Assembly: GCA_003448025.1 (NCBI GenBank)
Contig: DLXL01000003.1
Coordinates: forward strand, 1 to 9,983
DNA: 9,983 nucleotides
Origin: Saprospirales bacterium
Lineage (GTDB): Bacteria; Bacteroidota; Bacteroidia; Chitinophagales; Saprospiraceae
Reading direction: 5' to 3'
The notes beneath the pieces are model-generated. The model did no database searches. It had not been told where the DNA came from and saw only the letters and a list, made by a program, of their open reading frames with translations. The position numbers were made by a program, and so were the translations under genes. How positions within the stretch are numbered: position 1 is the stretch's first letter; each line of letters starts with the position of its first letter. Below, one piece after another: positions 1-7,023 of this stretch.

Positions 1-2082
1 GAGTTTATCCTGAGGCCCACGATTGAACATCATGGTGCCTTTATCCGGGAAAAAAGAGGATAACGCCACCGCTTCACGGTCTTGGTCGCCGGAAAGCAGG
101 AATAATTCAGTGTGCTTATCAGCGTTTTTTTGATGGCCTCCATTCCGAAAGTAGGACAACACATTGGCAAGGCCTTCCCGGTAGGTGTTTTTTACTTCAA
201 AGTGCCCCAAACATTTTCCATCCACAGACACATAAACGGCGCCATTGAGCCCTTTAGTTTCATCATTTTCATGGTCTAGGCCCAGGAATACACGAGATCC
301 TATTTTCCATATCCGGCCTTTTACCTTGCCTTGAATACCCAGTCCGGCTATTTCCTCATAAGTTTCAGGACTTTCTACCGGCACATCCAGGAATTTTTCG
401 TAAATCTTACGGCTTAAGGGGTGTGAGGAATGGCGAACCAGCGAACTAATCGCCACCTTATTTGACAAGTCCAGCTTACTTCCAACAAAATTCATCTCCT
501 GCTGTGCAACATTGGTGATCGTACCGGTCTTATCGAATACCACTGCACTGATTTCGGAGAATGTCTCCACCACACGGATATTTTTCAGGTAAAAGCGGTG
601 GCGTCCCATAATTCGCTGGATGTTCCCAAGCGTAAAGGGTATGGAAAGCGCAACATTACACGGACAAGCTACGATCATGACAGCCGTAAACGCATTAACT
701 GCCGTCACCACATCCCCACGGATTCCCCACCAATACATCACAGCACCGCCTCCGAATGCCAGAATCAAATAGGTAAAATACCTTCCTGCCGCATCTGCCA
801 AACGGGTTACCTGACCTTTAGTATTGGTCTTGAATGCTTCATTATTCCACAATTTAGTGAGATGACTTTGTGCCACCCGTCGGGTTAAGGCAATCTCGAT
901 GCGCTCGCCGGTTTGTTTACCACCTGCAAAAATACGTTCGCCGTTATGCACCCTTACCGGTTCAGATTCCCCGGTTACGAAACTATAATCCACTTGTGCA
1001 GTGCCTTTTAATAAAATACCGTCAGCCGGTATCACCTCCTGACTACGAACCAGAATGATATCTCCCGGAACCAACCGGCTTACCGGAACCGTAGTTTCTG
1101 CATCTCCGTTTCGAACGGTGGCTGCCACCGGGAAATAGGATTTATAATCACGCTCAAACGATAATTGGTGCCAAACGTGTTGTTGGAACCACTTTCCAAT
1201 CAGCATCAAAAAGGTAAGCCCGGCAAAGGAGTCCAGGTATCCTGCGCCGGTGTTTGTCAGTATTTCATACACACTGCGCCCGAAAAGGGAAATAAACGCC
1301 AGACATAGCGGCACATCGATATTCAATTGCCGGTTACGCAACCCTTGCCAGGCAGAAATAAAGTAATCCCGTTCACTATACAGTAAAACCGGTAGCGAAA
1401 TCAACAAACTCAGATAACCAAACACCTGTGAAAACCAGGGATCCTGTTCTCTGCTCATTCCCACATACTCCGGGAAACTAAACAGCATCACATTCCCAAA
1501 AGCAAAGCCTGCCACTGCCAGTTGATAGGCCAGTCTTCGACTCATAGCAGGCGGTTTTTGGCCGTCCACATCACCCAGATTTATATCAGGCTCATACCCA
1601 ATGGAAGTAAGCAAAGTTGCCAGTTTTCGCAGTGAGGTTTGCTCAGGGTTAAATTGAATGGTTGCGGTTTTTTTTAAAAAATTCACCCTGGAATGGAGTA
1701 CTCCAGTATCTAGTTTGTACAGATTCTCCAACAACCAAATACAAGATACACAGTGCATATTCGGCAGGTAAAAAGTTACCTGAGCGGTTTGTGCACTATC
1801 AAATTCCAACAACTTTTCCCGAATTTCAGGATCATCCAGGTAAGCATAGTTCTTGGAAACCTTCTGGCTTTTCAGGCTTTGACCAGCGTTTGTATCCAGG
1901 TCATAATATTCACACAGATTATGGGTATTCAAAATCTCATACACCATCTGGCAACCATTACAGCAGAAATATTTATGATCTATCTGAAGCCGATCATCCG
2001 GGCATGTTTCATGACAATGAAAACATTGCAAGGTGCCGGGCTTGGGATTTTTTGGCTGAAGCAAAACAGATGGTGAAGACAT
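1..2082 (-). CDS. ccoI: Copper-translocating P-type ATPase, CcoI/FixI type (3' end outside the window)
   Basis: I translated this from the minus strand; 694 codons are open to the window edge, and the C-terminus (GDGxND hinge motif, last two membrane helices) is missing. Domains in order: an N-terminal cysteine cluster (C20, C23, C27, then C40-C41 and C44) typical of the metal-binding domain found in CcoI-like ATPases; a heavy-metal-associated domain about 102-166 with the MHCVSC copper site (C111, C114); six hydrophobic segments about 187-204, 220-236, 257-275, 283-300, 437-453 and 459-485; TGES at 370-373; the membrane CPC metal site at 473-475; DKTGT with phosphorylated D517; and the HP motif at H554-P555. 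CPC is followed by Asn, where Ala is commoner. Proteins of this family move copper across the inner membrane, and the CcoI branch is needed for cbb3-type cytochrome oxidase assembly. The ATG is the first start: an in-frame TAA lies 15 nt upstream. No clear Shine-Dalgarno is present. The cbb3 role is inferred from architecture, since the oxidase genes are not in view. Confidence 0.93.
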   Translation of the reverse strand, partial: MSSPSVLLQPKNPKPGTLQCFHCHETCPDDRLQIDHKYFCCNGCQMVYEILNTHNLCEYYDLDTNAGQSLKSQKVSKNYAYLDDPEIREKLLEFDSAQTAQVTFYLPNMHCVSCIWLLENLYKLDTGVLHSRVNFLKKTATIQFNPEQTSLRKLATLLTSIGYEPDINLGDVDGQKPPAMSRRLAYQLAVAGFAFGNVMLFSFPEYVGMSREQDPWFSQVFGYLSLLISLPVLLYSERDYFISAWQGLRNRQLNIDVPLCLAFISLFGRSVYEILTNTGAGYLDSFAGLTFLMLIGKWFQQHVWHQLSFERDYKSYFPVAATVRNGDAETTVPVSRLVPGDIILVRSQEVIPADGILLKGTAQVDYSFVTGESEPVRVHNGERIFAGGKQTGERIEIALTRRVAQSHLTKLWNNEAFKTNTKGQVTRLADAAGRYFTYLILAFGGGAVMYWWGIRGDVVTAVNAFTAVMIVACPCNVALSIPFTLGNIQRIMGRHRFYLKNIRVVETFSEISAVVFDKTGTITNVAQQEMNFVGSKLDLSNKVAISSLVRHSSHPLSRKIYEKFLDVPVESPETYEEIAGLGIQGKVKGRIWKIGSRVFLGLDHENDETKGLNGAVYVSVDGKCLGHFEVKNTYREGLANVLSYFRNGGHQKNADKHTELFLLSGDQDREAVALSSFFPDKGTMMFNRGPQDKL

Positions 2083-2275
2083 AGTGCCAGAAATTTATGA
2101 GCACAAAAGTCCGGTGATAAGCACCTGCAGGAAGTGACCTGCATCAGAGTATAGGGTGATGCTGATCACCAATCCCTTGTTTGATACGGTCCAAAATCAG
2201 GCTTGTGAATGATCAGGGTCATAGCTTTGGCAGAAAAATAACACCCAACTTTGCATCGTACAAAACAACTCGCTC
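2083..2275. promoter_or_regulatory. Divergent intergenic control region between ccoI and the unknown/usp pair
   Basis: This 193-bp gap separates two divergent start codons, so it must hold promoters for both directions. It contains the CRP/FNR-like palindrome listed separately. A weak Bacteroidota -7 match, CAACTTTG, lies at 2246-2253 on the plus strand, one base off TAnnTTTG and 22 bp before the 2276 start. A TTTG at 2226-2229 is only 16 bp upstream of it, shorter than the usual ~19 bp. I found no convincing promoter core for the leftward ATPase gene. Confidence 0.5.
2155..2170. promoter_or_regulatory. CRP/FNR-superfamily operator-like palindrome
   Basis: GGTGAT, then GCTG, then ATCACC form a perfect inverted repeat. 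The core GTGA-N6-TCAC has the half-sites and spacing of CRP sites (TGTGA-N6-TCACA). GTGAT-N4-ATCAC equally matches FNR sites (TTGAT-N4-ATCAA) apart from the outer base of each half. Its centre is 80 bp before the ccoI start and 113 bp before the 2276 start. Regulators of this superfamily commonly control cbb3 oxidase assembly genes and universal stress proteins under low oxygen, so the location fits. Binding is inferred from sequence only. Confidence 0.55.
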
Positions 2276-2686
2276 ATGCAATTAGAACTTTCTTCAAACA
2301 AAACAATAGGGAGTTTGCAAACGGAATTCTCAACTTCTTTTCCAGGGTTGAAGATTGTCTTTTTTAGCAAACCTCATGGCGAACATAAAGGTAGTGCTGC
2401 CAAGTTTCTGATACAGGATAAAAACCTGACGCTCGGACAACTTTCTCCTGATATAAAATCGGGGTCTATTCAGGTATTCCCGGAACTTGTGGTTTGGCAG
2501 TTGGAAAAACAATTTGAGGAGGGCTTTGGCCTTCATGTTCAGGTGTTTAGAAAATCAGGCAGAACCTGGTTGGAAACATCTGTTACCGATGATCTTACCC
2601 TTGCAGAACAACAGGCTAAGGTTGCTGCCAGTGAAAGCATGCATCAGGAGTTTGTAGATCCGATGGATTATCGTGAACAAGATTAA
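2276..2686 (+). CDS. Conserved hypothetical protein upstream of a universal stress protein
   Basis: This is a 136-residue soluble protein with no signal peptide, membrane segment or cysteine. I do not recognise a named domain. It resembles small uncharacterised Bacteroidota proteins by general impression: an early Lys/Ser-rich strand, an FPGLKIVFFSKPH segment (about 22-34), a central VFPELVVWQLEKQFEEGFG segment (about 67-85) and an acidic tail ending DYREQD. The alternation of strand-like and helix-like segments suggests a small alpha/beta fold. The universal stress protein gene starts 10 nt after its stop, so the two are very likely cotranscribed. This hints at a role in the same stress or low-oxygen response. 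The ATG at 2276 is the only sensible start. Real-gene status rests on length, composition and the tight operon spacing. Confidence 0.8.
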   Translation: MQLELSSNKTIGSLQTEFSTSFPGLKIVFFSKPHGEHKGSAAKFLIQDKNLTLGQLSPDIKSGSIQVFPELVVWQLEKQFEEGFGLHVQVFRKSGRTWLETSVTDDLTLAEQQAKVAASESMHQEFVDPMDYREQD

Positions 2687-2696
2687 ACTCAGGCTC

Positions 2697-3521
2697 ATGA
2701 AAACCATACTTGTTCCAACTGATTTTTCCAAATGCGCAAATAATGCCATGATGTACGCATTGGAAATTGCCTCCAGAAGGGGGCAGTCCGTAACCGCTTT
2801 ATATGTGGTTTACCCCAATGAGGGTGTGGACAATAATATGTACGATGCCTTCTTTGTAGACAACTACGTTCAGCAGCGCTTGGATGGCATGAAAAACTGG
2901 GTAAAGAAGTTTACCCGCAGCCCTCATTTGAGCAAAGTAAAGGTGCAACTGGAATGCCGGATCGGATTCCCGGTAAGTACCATTACACAAACCGCCAAAG
3001 AATTAAATGCGGGCATGATTGTAATGGGTACCACAGGCGCCAGTGGCCTGAAAGGGGTGCTTTTGGGTAGTGTAGCGGGTGGAGTGGTAAGTGCCAGTAA
3101 GTTGCCGGTTTATGTCATTCCGCCACAAGCTGTTTTTCGCAATAATGCACGATTCGCGTTCGCTACAGATTTCAGGTTTACGCTTGGAAAAGAGGCTATT
3201 CAAATCCTTCGCGATATGTTGAATATCCAACATACAGGACTTCATGTTGTGCATGTTTTTCCGGAACCTAACGGAAAGCCGGATTTAAGGAGTCAGAAGG
3301 CCCTGAGTGATAAACTTGATACCATTCCGCACGATTTCCATTATCTCCACGATAAAAATATCGTTCGTGCCATTCAGAACTTTATGGAATCAACTGATTG
3401 TACCGGGTTGGTAGCCGTAGCACATGAGTACTCTTTATTGCACAAACTATTCTCTACCAGTATTTCCAGGTCGCTGGCACACCAAACCAAAGTTCCTATA
3501 CTGGTATTACACGATGATTAA
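2697..3521 (+). CDS. Universal stress protein with two tandem Usp domains
   Basis: The 274-residue product has two consecutive Usp folds, each opening on a hydrophobic strand. The first (about 1-142) starts MKTILVPTDFS and carries the full ATP-binding signature G-x2-G-x9-G-S at residues 111-125. The second (about 150-274) starts near ARFAFATDF and ends in PILVLHDD, but lacks the glycine signature, so probably only the first half binds nucleotide. Usp proteins are cytoplasmic, form dimers (tandem forms act as internal dimers) and are induced by starvation, oxygen limitation or redox stress; the target here is unknown. I chose the ATG at 2697 over the in-frame one at 2673, because 2673 would overlap the preceding gene and add eight residues before the conserved first strand. 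The gene follows the unknown gene by 10 nt and is followed by a strong terminator, defining a two-gene unit. Confidence 0.92.
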   Translation: MKTILVPTDFSKCANNAMMYALEIASRRGQSVTALYVVYPNEGVDNNMYDAFFVDNYVQQRLDGMKNWVKKFTRSPHLSKVKVQLECRIGFPVSTITQTAKELNAGMIVMGTTGASGLKGVLLGSVAGGVVSASKLPVYVIPPQAVFRNNARFAFATDFRFTLGKEAIQILRDMLNIQHTGLHVVHVFPEPNGKPDLRSQKALSDKLDTIPHDFHYLHDKNIVRAIQNFMESTDCTGLVAVAHEYSLLHKLFSTSISRSLAHQTKVPILVLHDD

Positions 3522-3582
3522 GAGCCATGATTCAGCTGGCTACGAATAAAAAAGATTGTAATTTGAGCTAGATTGTTTTTTT

Positions 3583-3618
3583 ACCCGGCAACAGCCTTAT
3601 GGTTGTGCCGGGTTTTTT
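3583..3618 (+). terminator. Rho-independent terminator after the universal stress protein gene
   Basis: ACCCGGCA at 3583-3590 pairs perfectly with TGCCGGGT at 3606-3613, around a 15-nt loop, and is followed directly by a run of T to 3618. It sits 61 bp after the stop codon and before the kinase promoter, so it closes the unknown/usp unit. Confidence 0.9.
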
Positions 3619-3629
3619 ATGTATCTAAT

Positions 3630-3660
3630 GTTGGAATAGACAGTAAATCGGGTATGTTTG
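3630..3660 (+). promoter_or_regulatory. Bacteroidota-type promoter of the PfkB kinase gene
   Basis: A perfect -7 element TATGTTTG (3653-3660) lies 19 bp after GTTG (3630-3633), a one-mismatch version of the -33 TTTG. Element order and spacing match the major sigma factor promoter known from Bacteroides and Flavobacterium. Transcription would start near 3667, which favours translation from the ATG at 3691 over the upstream TTG at 3658, because that TTG overlaps the -7 box. Confidence 0.65.
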
Positions 3661-3690
3661 CCCTCAGATATTCAAGTAGCCTTTTTCTGT

Positions 3691-4569
3691 ATGAATCAAC
3701 CTTTGATTATTTGTTTTGGCGAAGTGTTGTGGGACCTGTTGCCTGGCGGCAAAATGGCCGGCGGCGCCCCCATGAATGTAGCTTATCAGATCAACAACCT
3801 CGGCATGCACTCCAGAATGATTAGTCGGGTAGGTGCTGACGATCTGGGCAAAGCATTGATCGCCTTTTTGGAGCAGAAAGGGGTCGCAACTGATTTGGTT
3901 CAAGAGGATCATCAATATCCTACCGGAACTGTAAATATTCATCTGGATGACCAGGGAATTCCCAGTTACGAAATTGTACAGCCAGCCGCCTGGGATGCCA
4001 TTGAGCTAACCGAATCCATGACTGAAGCTGTTCGTGGGGCGGATGCACTGGTGTTTGGAAGTCTGGCCTGCAGGAGTGAAGCATCCCGTAACACCCTGTT
4101 GAAGTTAATTGAACTGGCGCCATTGCGGGTGTTTGATGTAAATCTGCGTGAGCCTTTCTACAGCAAATCACTCTTGGAAGAACTTCTGCCTAAAGCCAAT
4201 CTGGTGAAAGTTAATGATATTGAGTTGAATATTTTATCTGAGTGGTATGGTTTTACGGGTACAGAAAAAGATCTCATGCAATCGTTAAAGGATCATTTTG
4301 GCATTGATTTACTGATCGTAACCAAAGGCGCCAATGGCGCAGCATGTCTCAGCGCGGAAGGGTATTCAGAAGTTTCCGGAATGAAAGTCCAGGTGCTTGA
4401 TACCGTTGGATCAGGCGATGCTTTTTTGTCAGGGTTTTTATTTCAGCATTTTGCAGGTAAACCCAACGCAGCCTGTCTTCGCTTTGCAAATGCACTGGGG
4501 GCACTAACAGCTACCAAGGCAGGAGGAACCCCCTTTATCTCCGTAGAAGAAATCAATGCTTTGGGGTAA
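3691..4569 (+). CDS. PfkB-family carbohydrate kinase, probable fructokinase
   Basis: The 292-residue protein is a complete ribokinase-fold sugar kinase. The first PfkB signature region is seen as GGAPMNVAYQINNLG (24-38) followed by RVGADDLG (46-53). The substrate-lid strand is near PTGTVNIHLDDQG (77-89). The second signature DTVGSGDAF (237-245) contains the anion hole and the catalytic base D243. The opening ICFGEVLWDLLPGG is the pattern seen in fructokinases, so ATP-dependent phosphorylation of fructose to fructose 6-phosphate in the cytoplasm is most likely. Other sugars cannot be excluded from sequence. I chose ATG 3691 because homology begins immediately after it and the -7 promoter box overlaps the alternative TTG at 3658. 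The 3' end overlaps the convergent rfbD by 17 bp. No sugar transporter or sucrose hydrolase lies next to it to fix the pathway. Confidence 0.9.
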   Translation: MNQPLIICFGEVLWDLLPGGKMAGGAPMNVAYQINNLGMHSRMISRVGADDLGKALIAFLEQKGVATDLVQEDHQYPTGTVNIHLDDQGIPSYEIVQPAAWDAIELTESMTEAVRGADALVFGSLACRSEASRNTLLKLIELAPLRVFDVNLREPFYSKSLLEELLPKANLVKVNDIELNILSEWYGFTGTEKDLMQSLKDHFGIDLLIVTKGANGAACLSAEGYSEVSGMKVQVLDTVGSGDAFLSGFLFQHFAGKPNAACLRFANALGALTATKAGGTPFISVEEINALG

Positions 4570-5452
4570 GCCCGATCTCTTTAAGGCATTCTTTCAGGCT
4601 TTCACGCCAGTAAGGAATATGCAAGCCAAATACAGATTTGATTTTGCGCTTATCCAACACACTAAAGGGTGGTCGTTGCGCAGGAGTTGGATATTCGCTG
4701 CTTGAAATAGGAACCACTTTGCACGACATTTTTTGGTATTCAAAAACAGCACAGGCCAGGTCATACCAACTGGCCACGCCTTCATTGGCAAAATGCCAGA
4801 TGCCCGCCAACGATTGTTGCGGTACTTTTCCTTCCACGACTTGTTGATAAATCTGAAGTACACTTTGTGCCAGATCCGGCGCATAGGTGGGTGATCCAAT
4901 CTGGTCCACTACTACCTTTAGGTTAGGGCGCTCTGCACCCAGCCGTAGCATGGTCTTCACAAAATTATGGCCGAACTCCGAATACACCCAGGAAGTTCTG
5001 ATTACCATAGTTAAGTTGGGGTGGTATTGTAAGGCAGCTCTTTCGCCGGCGAGTTTGGTTCTGGCATAAACACCCTTGGGATGCACCGGATCTGTTTCCC
5101 GGAAAGGCAAATTGTTTTTGCTATGATACACATAATCAGTGCTGAAATGAATCAGTGGCAACTGATACTGCGCGCAAATCTGCGCCAGTTTTTTCACCCC
5201 CAACCTGTTTACTTTGTCGGCATTTGCCGGCTCGCTTTCAGCCTTGTCCACTGCCGTATATGCCGCACAATTCACTACCCAGAGCGGCTCCGTTCCGGAG
5301 GCCAAAGGAGCAATGGTTTGCTTCAATGACTTAAGTTGGGTGATATCCAACTCGGAAGCGCTTTTAAACACGAACCGTATTTGTGGATGTTGTGCCGCCA
5401 CTTTTTGAAAACACTGGCCAAGCTGGCCATTTGCACCGGTAACAAGAATCAT
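4553..5452 (-). CDS. rfbD: dTDP-4-dehydrorhamnose reductase
   Basis: The 299-residue protein is a full-length short-chain dehydrogenase of the RmlD/RfbD family. It performs the last step of dTDP-L-rhamnose synthesis, an NAD(P)H-dependent reduction of the 4-keto group, supplying rhamnose for surface polysaccharide. Visible features: the nucleotide-binding TGANGQLG (5-12), NCAAYTAVDKAE (61-72), FSTDYVY (103-109), the catalytic pair Y129 and K133 in YARTK, RTSWVYS (152-158), DQIGSPTYAPDLA (183-195), and the C-terminal YPTPAQRPPFSVLDKRK segment that is characteristic of the family and contacts substrate. The other rhamnose genes (rfbA, rfbB, rfbC) are not adjacent. A candidate -7 element TACCTTTG lies just upstream. 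The 3' end overlaps the convergent kinase gene. Confidence 0.95.
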   Translation of the reverse strand: MILVTGANGQLGQCFQKVAAQHPQIRFVFKSASELDITQLKSLKQTIAPLASGTEPLWVVNCAAYTAVDKAESEPANADKVNRLGVKKLAQICAQYQLPLIHFSTDYVYHSKNNLPFRETDPVHPKGVYARTKLAGERAALQYHPNLTMVIRTSWVYSEFGHNFVKTMLRLGAERPNLKVVVDQIGSPTYAPDLAQSVLQIYQQVVEGKVPQQSLAGIWHFANEGVASWYDLACAVFEYQKMSCKVVPISSSEYPTPAQRPPFSVLDKRKIKSVFGLHIPYWRESLKECLKEIGLTPKH

Positions 5453-5469
5453 ACAGAAATTTTACCCGG

Positions 5470-5477
5470 CAAAGGTA
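5470..5477 (-). promoter_or_regulatory. Candidate -7 promoter element for rfbD
   Basis: On the minus strand the sequence reads TACCTTTG, a perfect match to the Bacteroidota TAnnTTTG element, 17 bp before the rfbD start codon. The expected -33 TTTG at about 19 bp is absent; one occurs at about 14 bp, so the promoter is incomplete by consensus. Confidence 0.45.
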
Positions 5478-5478
5478 T

Positions 5479-5492
5479 GCCCTCCATAGGGC
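5479..5492. repeat. Short inverted repeat in the rfbD/PLP-enzyme divergent gap
   Basis: GCCCT and AGGGC flank CCAT, a perfect 5-bp inverted repeat placed immediately upstream of the candidate rfbD -7 box. It could be a small operator, but arms this short occur by chance. Confidence 0.3.
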
Positions 5493-5563
5493 AAAAAGTG
5501 AAATGAAAGCCACACAATCAGAATAAATACGCAGTTTTACGCCATCAATCCCGTTTTGGGTAT

Positions 5564-6502
5564 ATGTTACTCCATTTACCTGTTTCTCCACTACAGCAAA
5601 TAACCGGGCACCCCGGCGCTGACAAAGACATTCAACTCTTTGTTAAGCGGGATGATTTATTGCATCCGGATATTCAGGGAAGCAAAGCCCGTAAGCTGGC
5701 TCCTTTGCTGGATCTGGTAAAACAGCACTTTCCGGATGGGATCATCACCTTTGGCGGGGCATTTTCCAATCATTTGCACGCAGTAGCCATTGCCGGACAG
5801 CTATTTGACATACCAACAGTGGGGATACTTCGGGGAAATTATGTTGATGTGCAAAATCCAACACTCAAAATCTGCGCAGCACATGGAATGACCTTGATCC
5901 CCTTGTCCAAAACTTTGTATGCAAGTCGCAAACAGGATCACTATCAGTATTGGAGAGAAGTATACCCAAAGGCTTACATTTTACCCGAAGGAGGCAACAC
6001 CCTGGATGCGGTTTTACATTGCACCAACATTTCAGCCGAAATACTGGCTCAACTCCCACCTGAAAGCCTTAACAGACCTCTTCATATATGTACCCCGGCT
6101 GGAACAGGCTGTACAGCGGCAGGTGTTGCTGCAGGAATGCCGGCTTCGAAAGGAAGCACCTGGATTTTTCCGGTTAGTTCAGATGGGCTGGAGTTGGCAA
6201 CCATCAGGCAGTTGCTTCCTGCCAACCTGTTGGAAGTACCTGATATTCGATGGGTTCCGGATTATATCTGCGGCGGATTTGCGCGATGGGATCAGAACGT
6301 CATGGATTTTGCGCGGCATTTCCACCAACAAACCGGCATTATGGCCGACCCGGTATACACGGCAAAAATGTTTTATGGGATCTATGATTTATTAAAAAAA
6401 GGTGCCTTTCAGGAAGGAAGTTGCCTTGTGGCATTGCACACAGGTGGGCAACAAGGCTGGGCAGGGTTTCAACACCGGTTTGGGCCCTTGGATTTTGTTT
6501 AA
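5564..6502 (+). CDS. PLP-dependent enzyme of the ACC deaminase/D-cysteine desulfhydrase family
   Basis: The 312-residue cytoplasmic enzyme is a fold-type II PLP protein. The cofactor lysine is probably K41 in GSKARKL (usually GNKxRKL in the family). The substrate carboxylate-binding TFGGAFSNH is at 62-70, including S68, N69 and H70. A glycine-rich phosphate-binding loop PAGTGCTAAG lies at 178-187, DPVYTAK at 262-268 and HTGG at 292-295. Members deaminate 1-aminocyclopropane-1-carboxylate, break down D-cysteine to pyruvate, sulfide and ammonia, or act on other D-amino acids. Sequence alone does not decide which, and Bacteroidota copies are often annotated as ACC deaminase without proof. The gene is divergent from rfbD with a 111-bp gap; no Shine-Dalgarno or clear promoter is visible. 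An AT-rich hairpin overlaps the stop codon. The length is normal for the family. Confidence 0.88.
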   Translation: MLLHLPVSPLQQITGHPGADKDIQLFVKRDDLLHPDIQGSKARKLAPLLDLVKQHFPDGIITFGGAFSNHLHAVAIAGQLFDIPTVGILRGNYVDVQNPTLKICAAHGMTLIPLSKTLYASRKQDHYQYWREVYPKAYILPEGGNTLDAVLHCTNISAEILAQLPPESLNRPLHICTPAGTGCTAAGVAAGMPASKGSTWIFPVSSDGLELATIRQLLPANLLEVPDIRWVPDYICGGFARWDQNVMDFARHFHQQTGIMADPVYTAKMFYGIYDLLKKGAFQEGSCLVALHTGGQQGWAGFQHRFGPLDFV

Positions 6503-6530
6503 TTTTTACTCCAAAAACACAGTAAAAATT
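6501..6530. repeat. Perfect 10-bp AT-rich inverted repeat at the stop codon of the PLP enzyme
   Basis: AATTTTTACT (6501-6510) and AGTAAAAATT (6521-6530) are exact reverse complements around a 10-nt loop. The hairpin has only two G-C pairs-worth of C/G positions and no following T run, so it is a weak terminator at best. It also marks the left edge of the AT-rich block before dnaB. Confidence 0.5.
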
Positions 6531-6759
6531 TAACAAAATTCCACTCCGATTTTTGTTTCAAAAAAAACGGCTCCTTTTTTGAGTAAACGGCAGTTTGTGC
6601 TTTTTTCTGATAAAATGGAAGATTTCACGAGAATACGGTAACACTTTAGTTAAACTTTCACATTCAATAAGTTTTATCTTTTTTTCGAATCCAGTAGCAT
6701 ACTTAAAACAAAAACGATTAATTTTGAGCGACTTAAACTTCAGAAAAAAACTTTTACAC

Positions 6760-6768
6760 TGTGGAAAA
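6760..6768 (-). promoter_or_regulatory. DnaA-box-like site TTTTCCACA
   Basis: The minus strand reads TTTTCCACA, one base from TTATCCACA. It lies within the AT-rich block, about 150 bp left of the main cluster. Confidence 0.4.
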
Positions 6769-6848
6769 TTAACCTGGACTTAACTTCAAAAATACCCCAA
6801 TTGTTTTTTTGCCCCTGCAAAAATCTGACACAACCAACAGCTAACACC

Positions 6849-6863
6849 ATGCTTATCAAGCAT
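6849..6863. repeat. Short palindrome ATGCTT-ATC-AAGCAT
   Basis: This is a perfect 6-bp inverted repeat around three bases, between the AT-rich block and the DnaA-box cluster. It has no T run and no known identity; it may be a minor protein-binding site in the putative origin or chance. Confidence 0.35.
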
Positions 6864-6913
6864 TAAACCCTCAATGCCCAACAAGCTCCATGAATGTTAA
6901 TAACTCAAACCCC

Positions 6914-6951
6914 ATGTGGATAAAGCGAATAGTTTTCCACTTTATCCACAT
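6914..6951. repeat. Perfect 12-bp inverted repeat carrying two consensus DnaA boxes
   Basis: ATGTGGATAAAG (6914-6925) and CTTTATCCACAT (6940-6951) are exact reverse complements separated by 14 bp. Each arm contains the consensus DnaA box TTATCCACA, at 6915-6923 on the minus strand and 6942-6950 on the plus strand. The spacer includes TTTTCCAC, so a third, weaker box sits between and abuts the right arm. Two exact 9-mers within 36 bp are unlikely by chance, and inverted pairs are typical of DnaA-bound origins and promoters. Confidence 0.8.
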
Positions 6952-6963
6952 CCCAATCCCGGG

Positions 6964-6972
6964 TTTTCCACA
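6964..6972 (+). promoter_or_regulatory. DnaA-box-like site TTTTCCACA
   Basis: One base from consensus, same orientation as the right arm of the inverted repeat and 13 bp beyond that box. It strengthens the cluster. Confidence 0.55.
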
Positions 6973-7023
6973 GAAAACTTGCCACACGGATTGTTTCAAA
7001 AAAGGAAATCAAGCACTTTAAAC

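Noticed and set aside
598..2084. Several plus-strand open frames of 60-140 codons
   Set aside because: They lie antisense to the continuous P-type ATPase frame, which has all its family motifs; their translations look like random sequence.
2178..2200. TTTGAT and ATCAG near the CRP/FNR-like palindrome, as a second FNR site
   Set aside because: The half-sites are spaced too widely for FNR dimers (N4 needed), so no second operator is claimed.
2673..2696. Upstream ATG for the universal stress protein
   Set aside because: It would overlap the preceding gene and add residues before the conserved MKTILVPTDFS start.
3658..3690. TTG start 11 codons upstream for the PfkB kinase
   Set aside because: The TTG overlaps a perfect -7 promoter element and would lie before the expected transcription start; homology begins at the ATG at 3691.
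5461..5475. TTACCCGGCAA sequence shared with the terminator region at 3581-3591
   Set aside because: Only about a dozen bases match, without a second hairpin arm at this location; most likely coincidence.
6595..6783. 62-codon open frame in the region before dnaB
   Set aside because: Composition simply reflects AT-rich DNA (Lys, Phe, Ser, Leu), there is no ribosome site or recognisable motif, and it overlaps the putative unwinding region.
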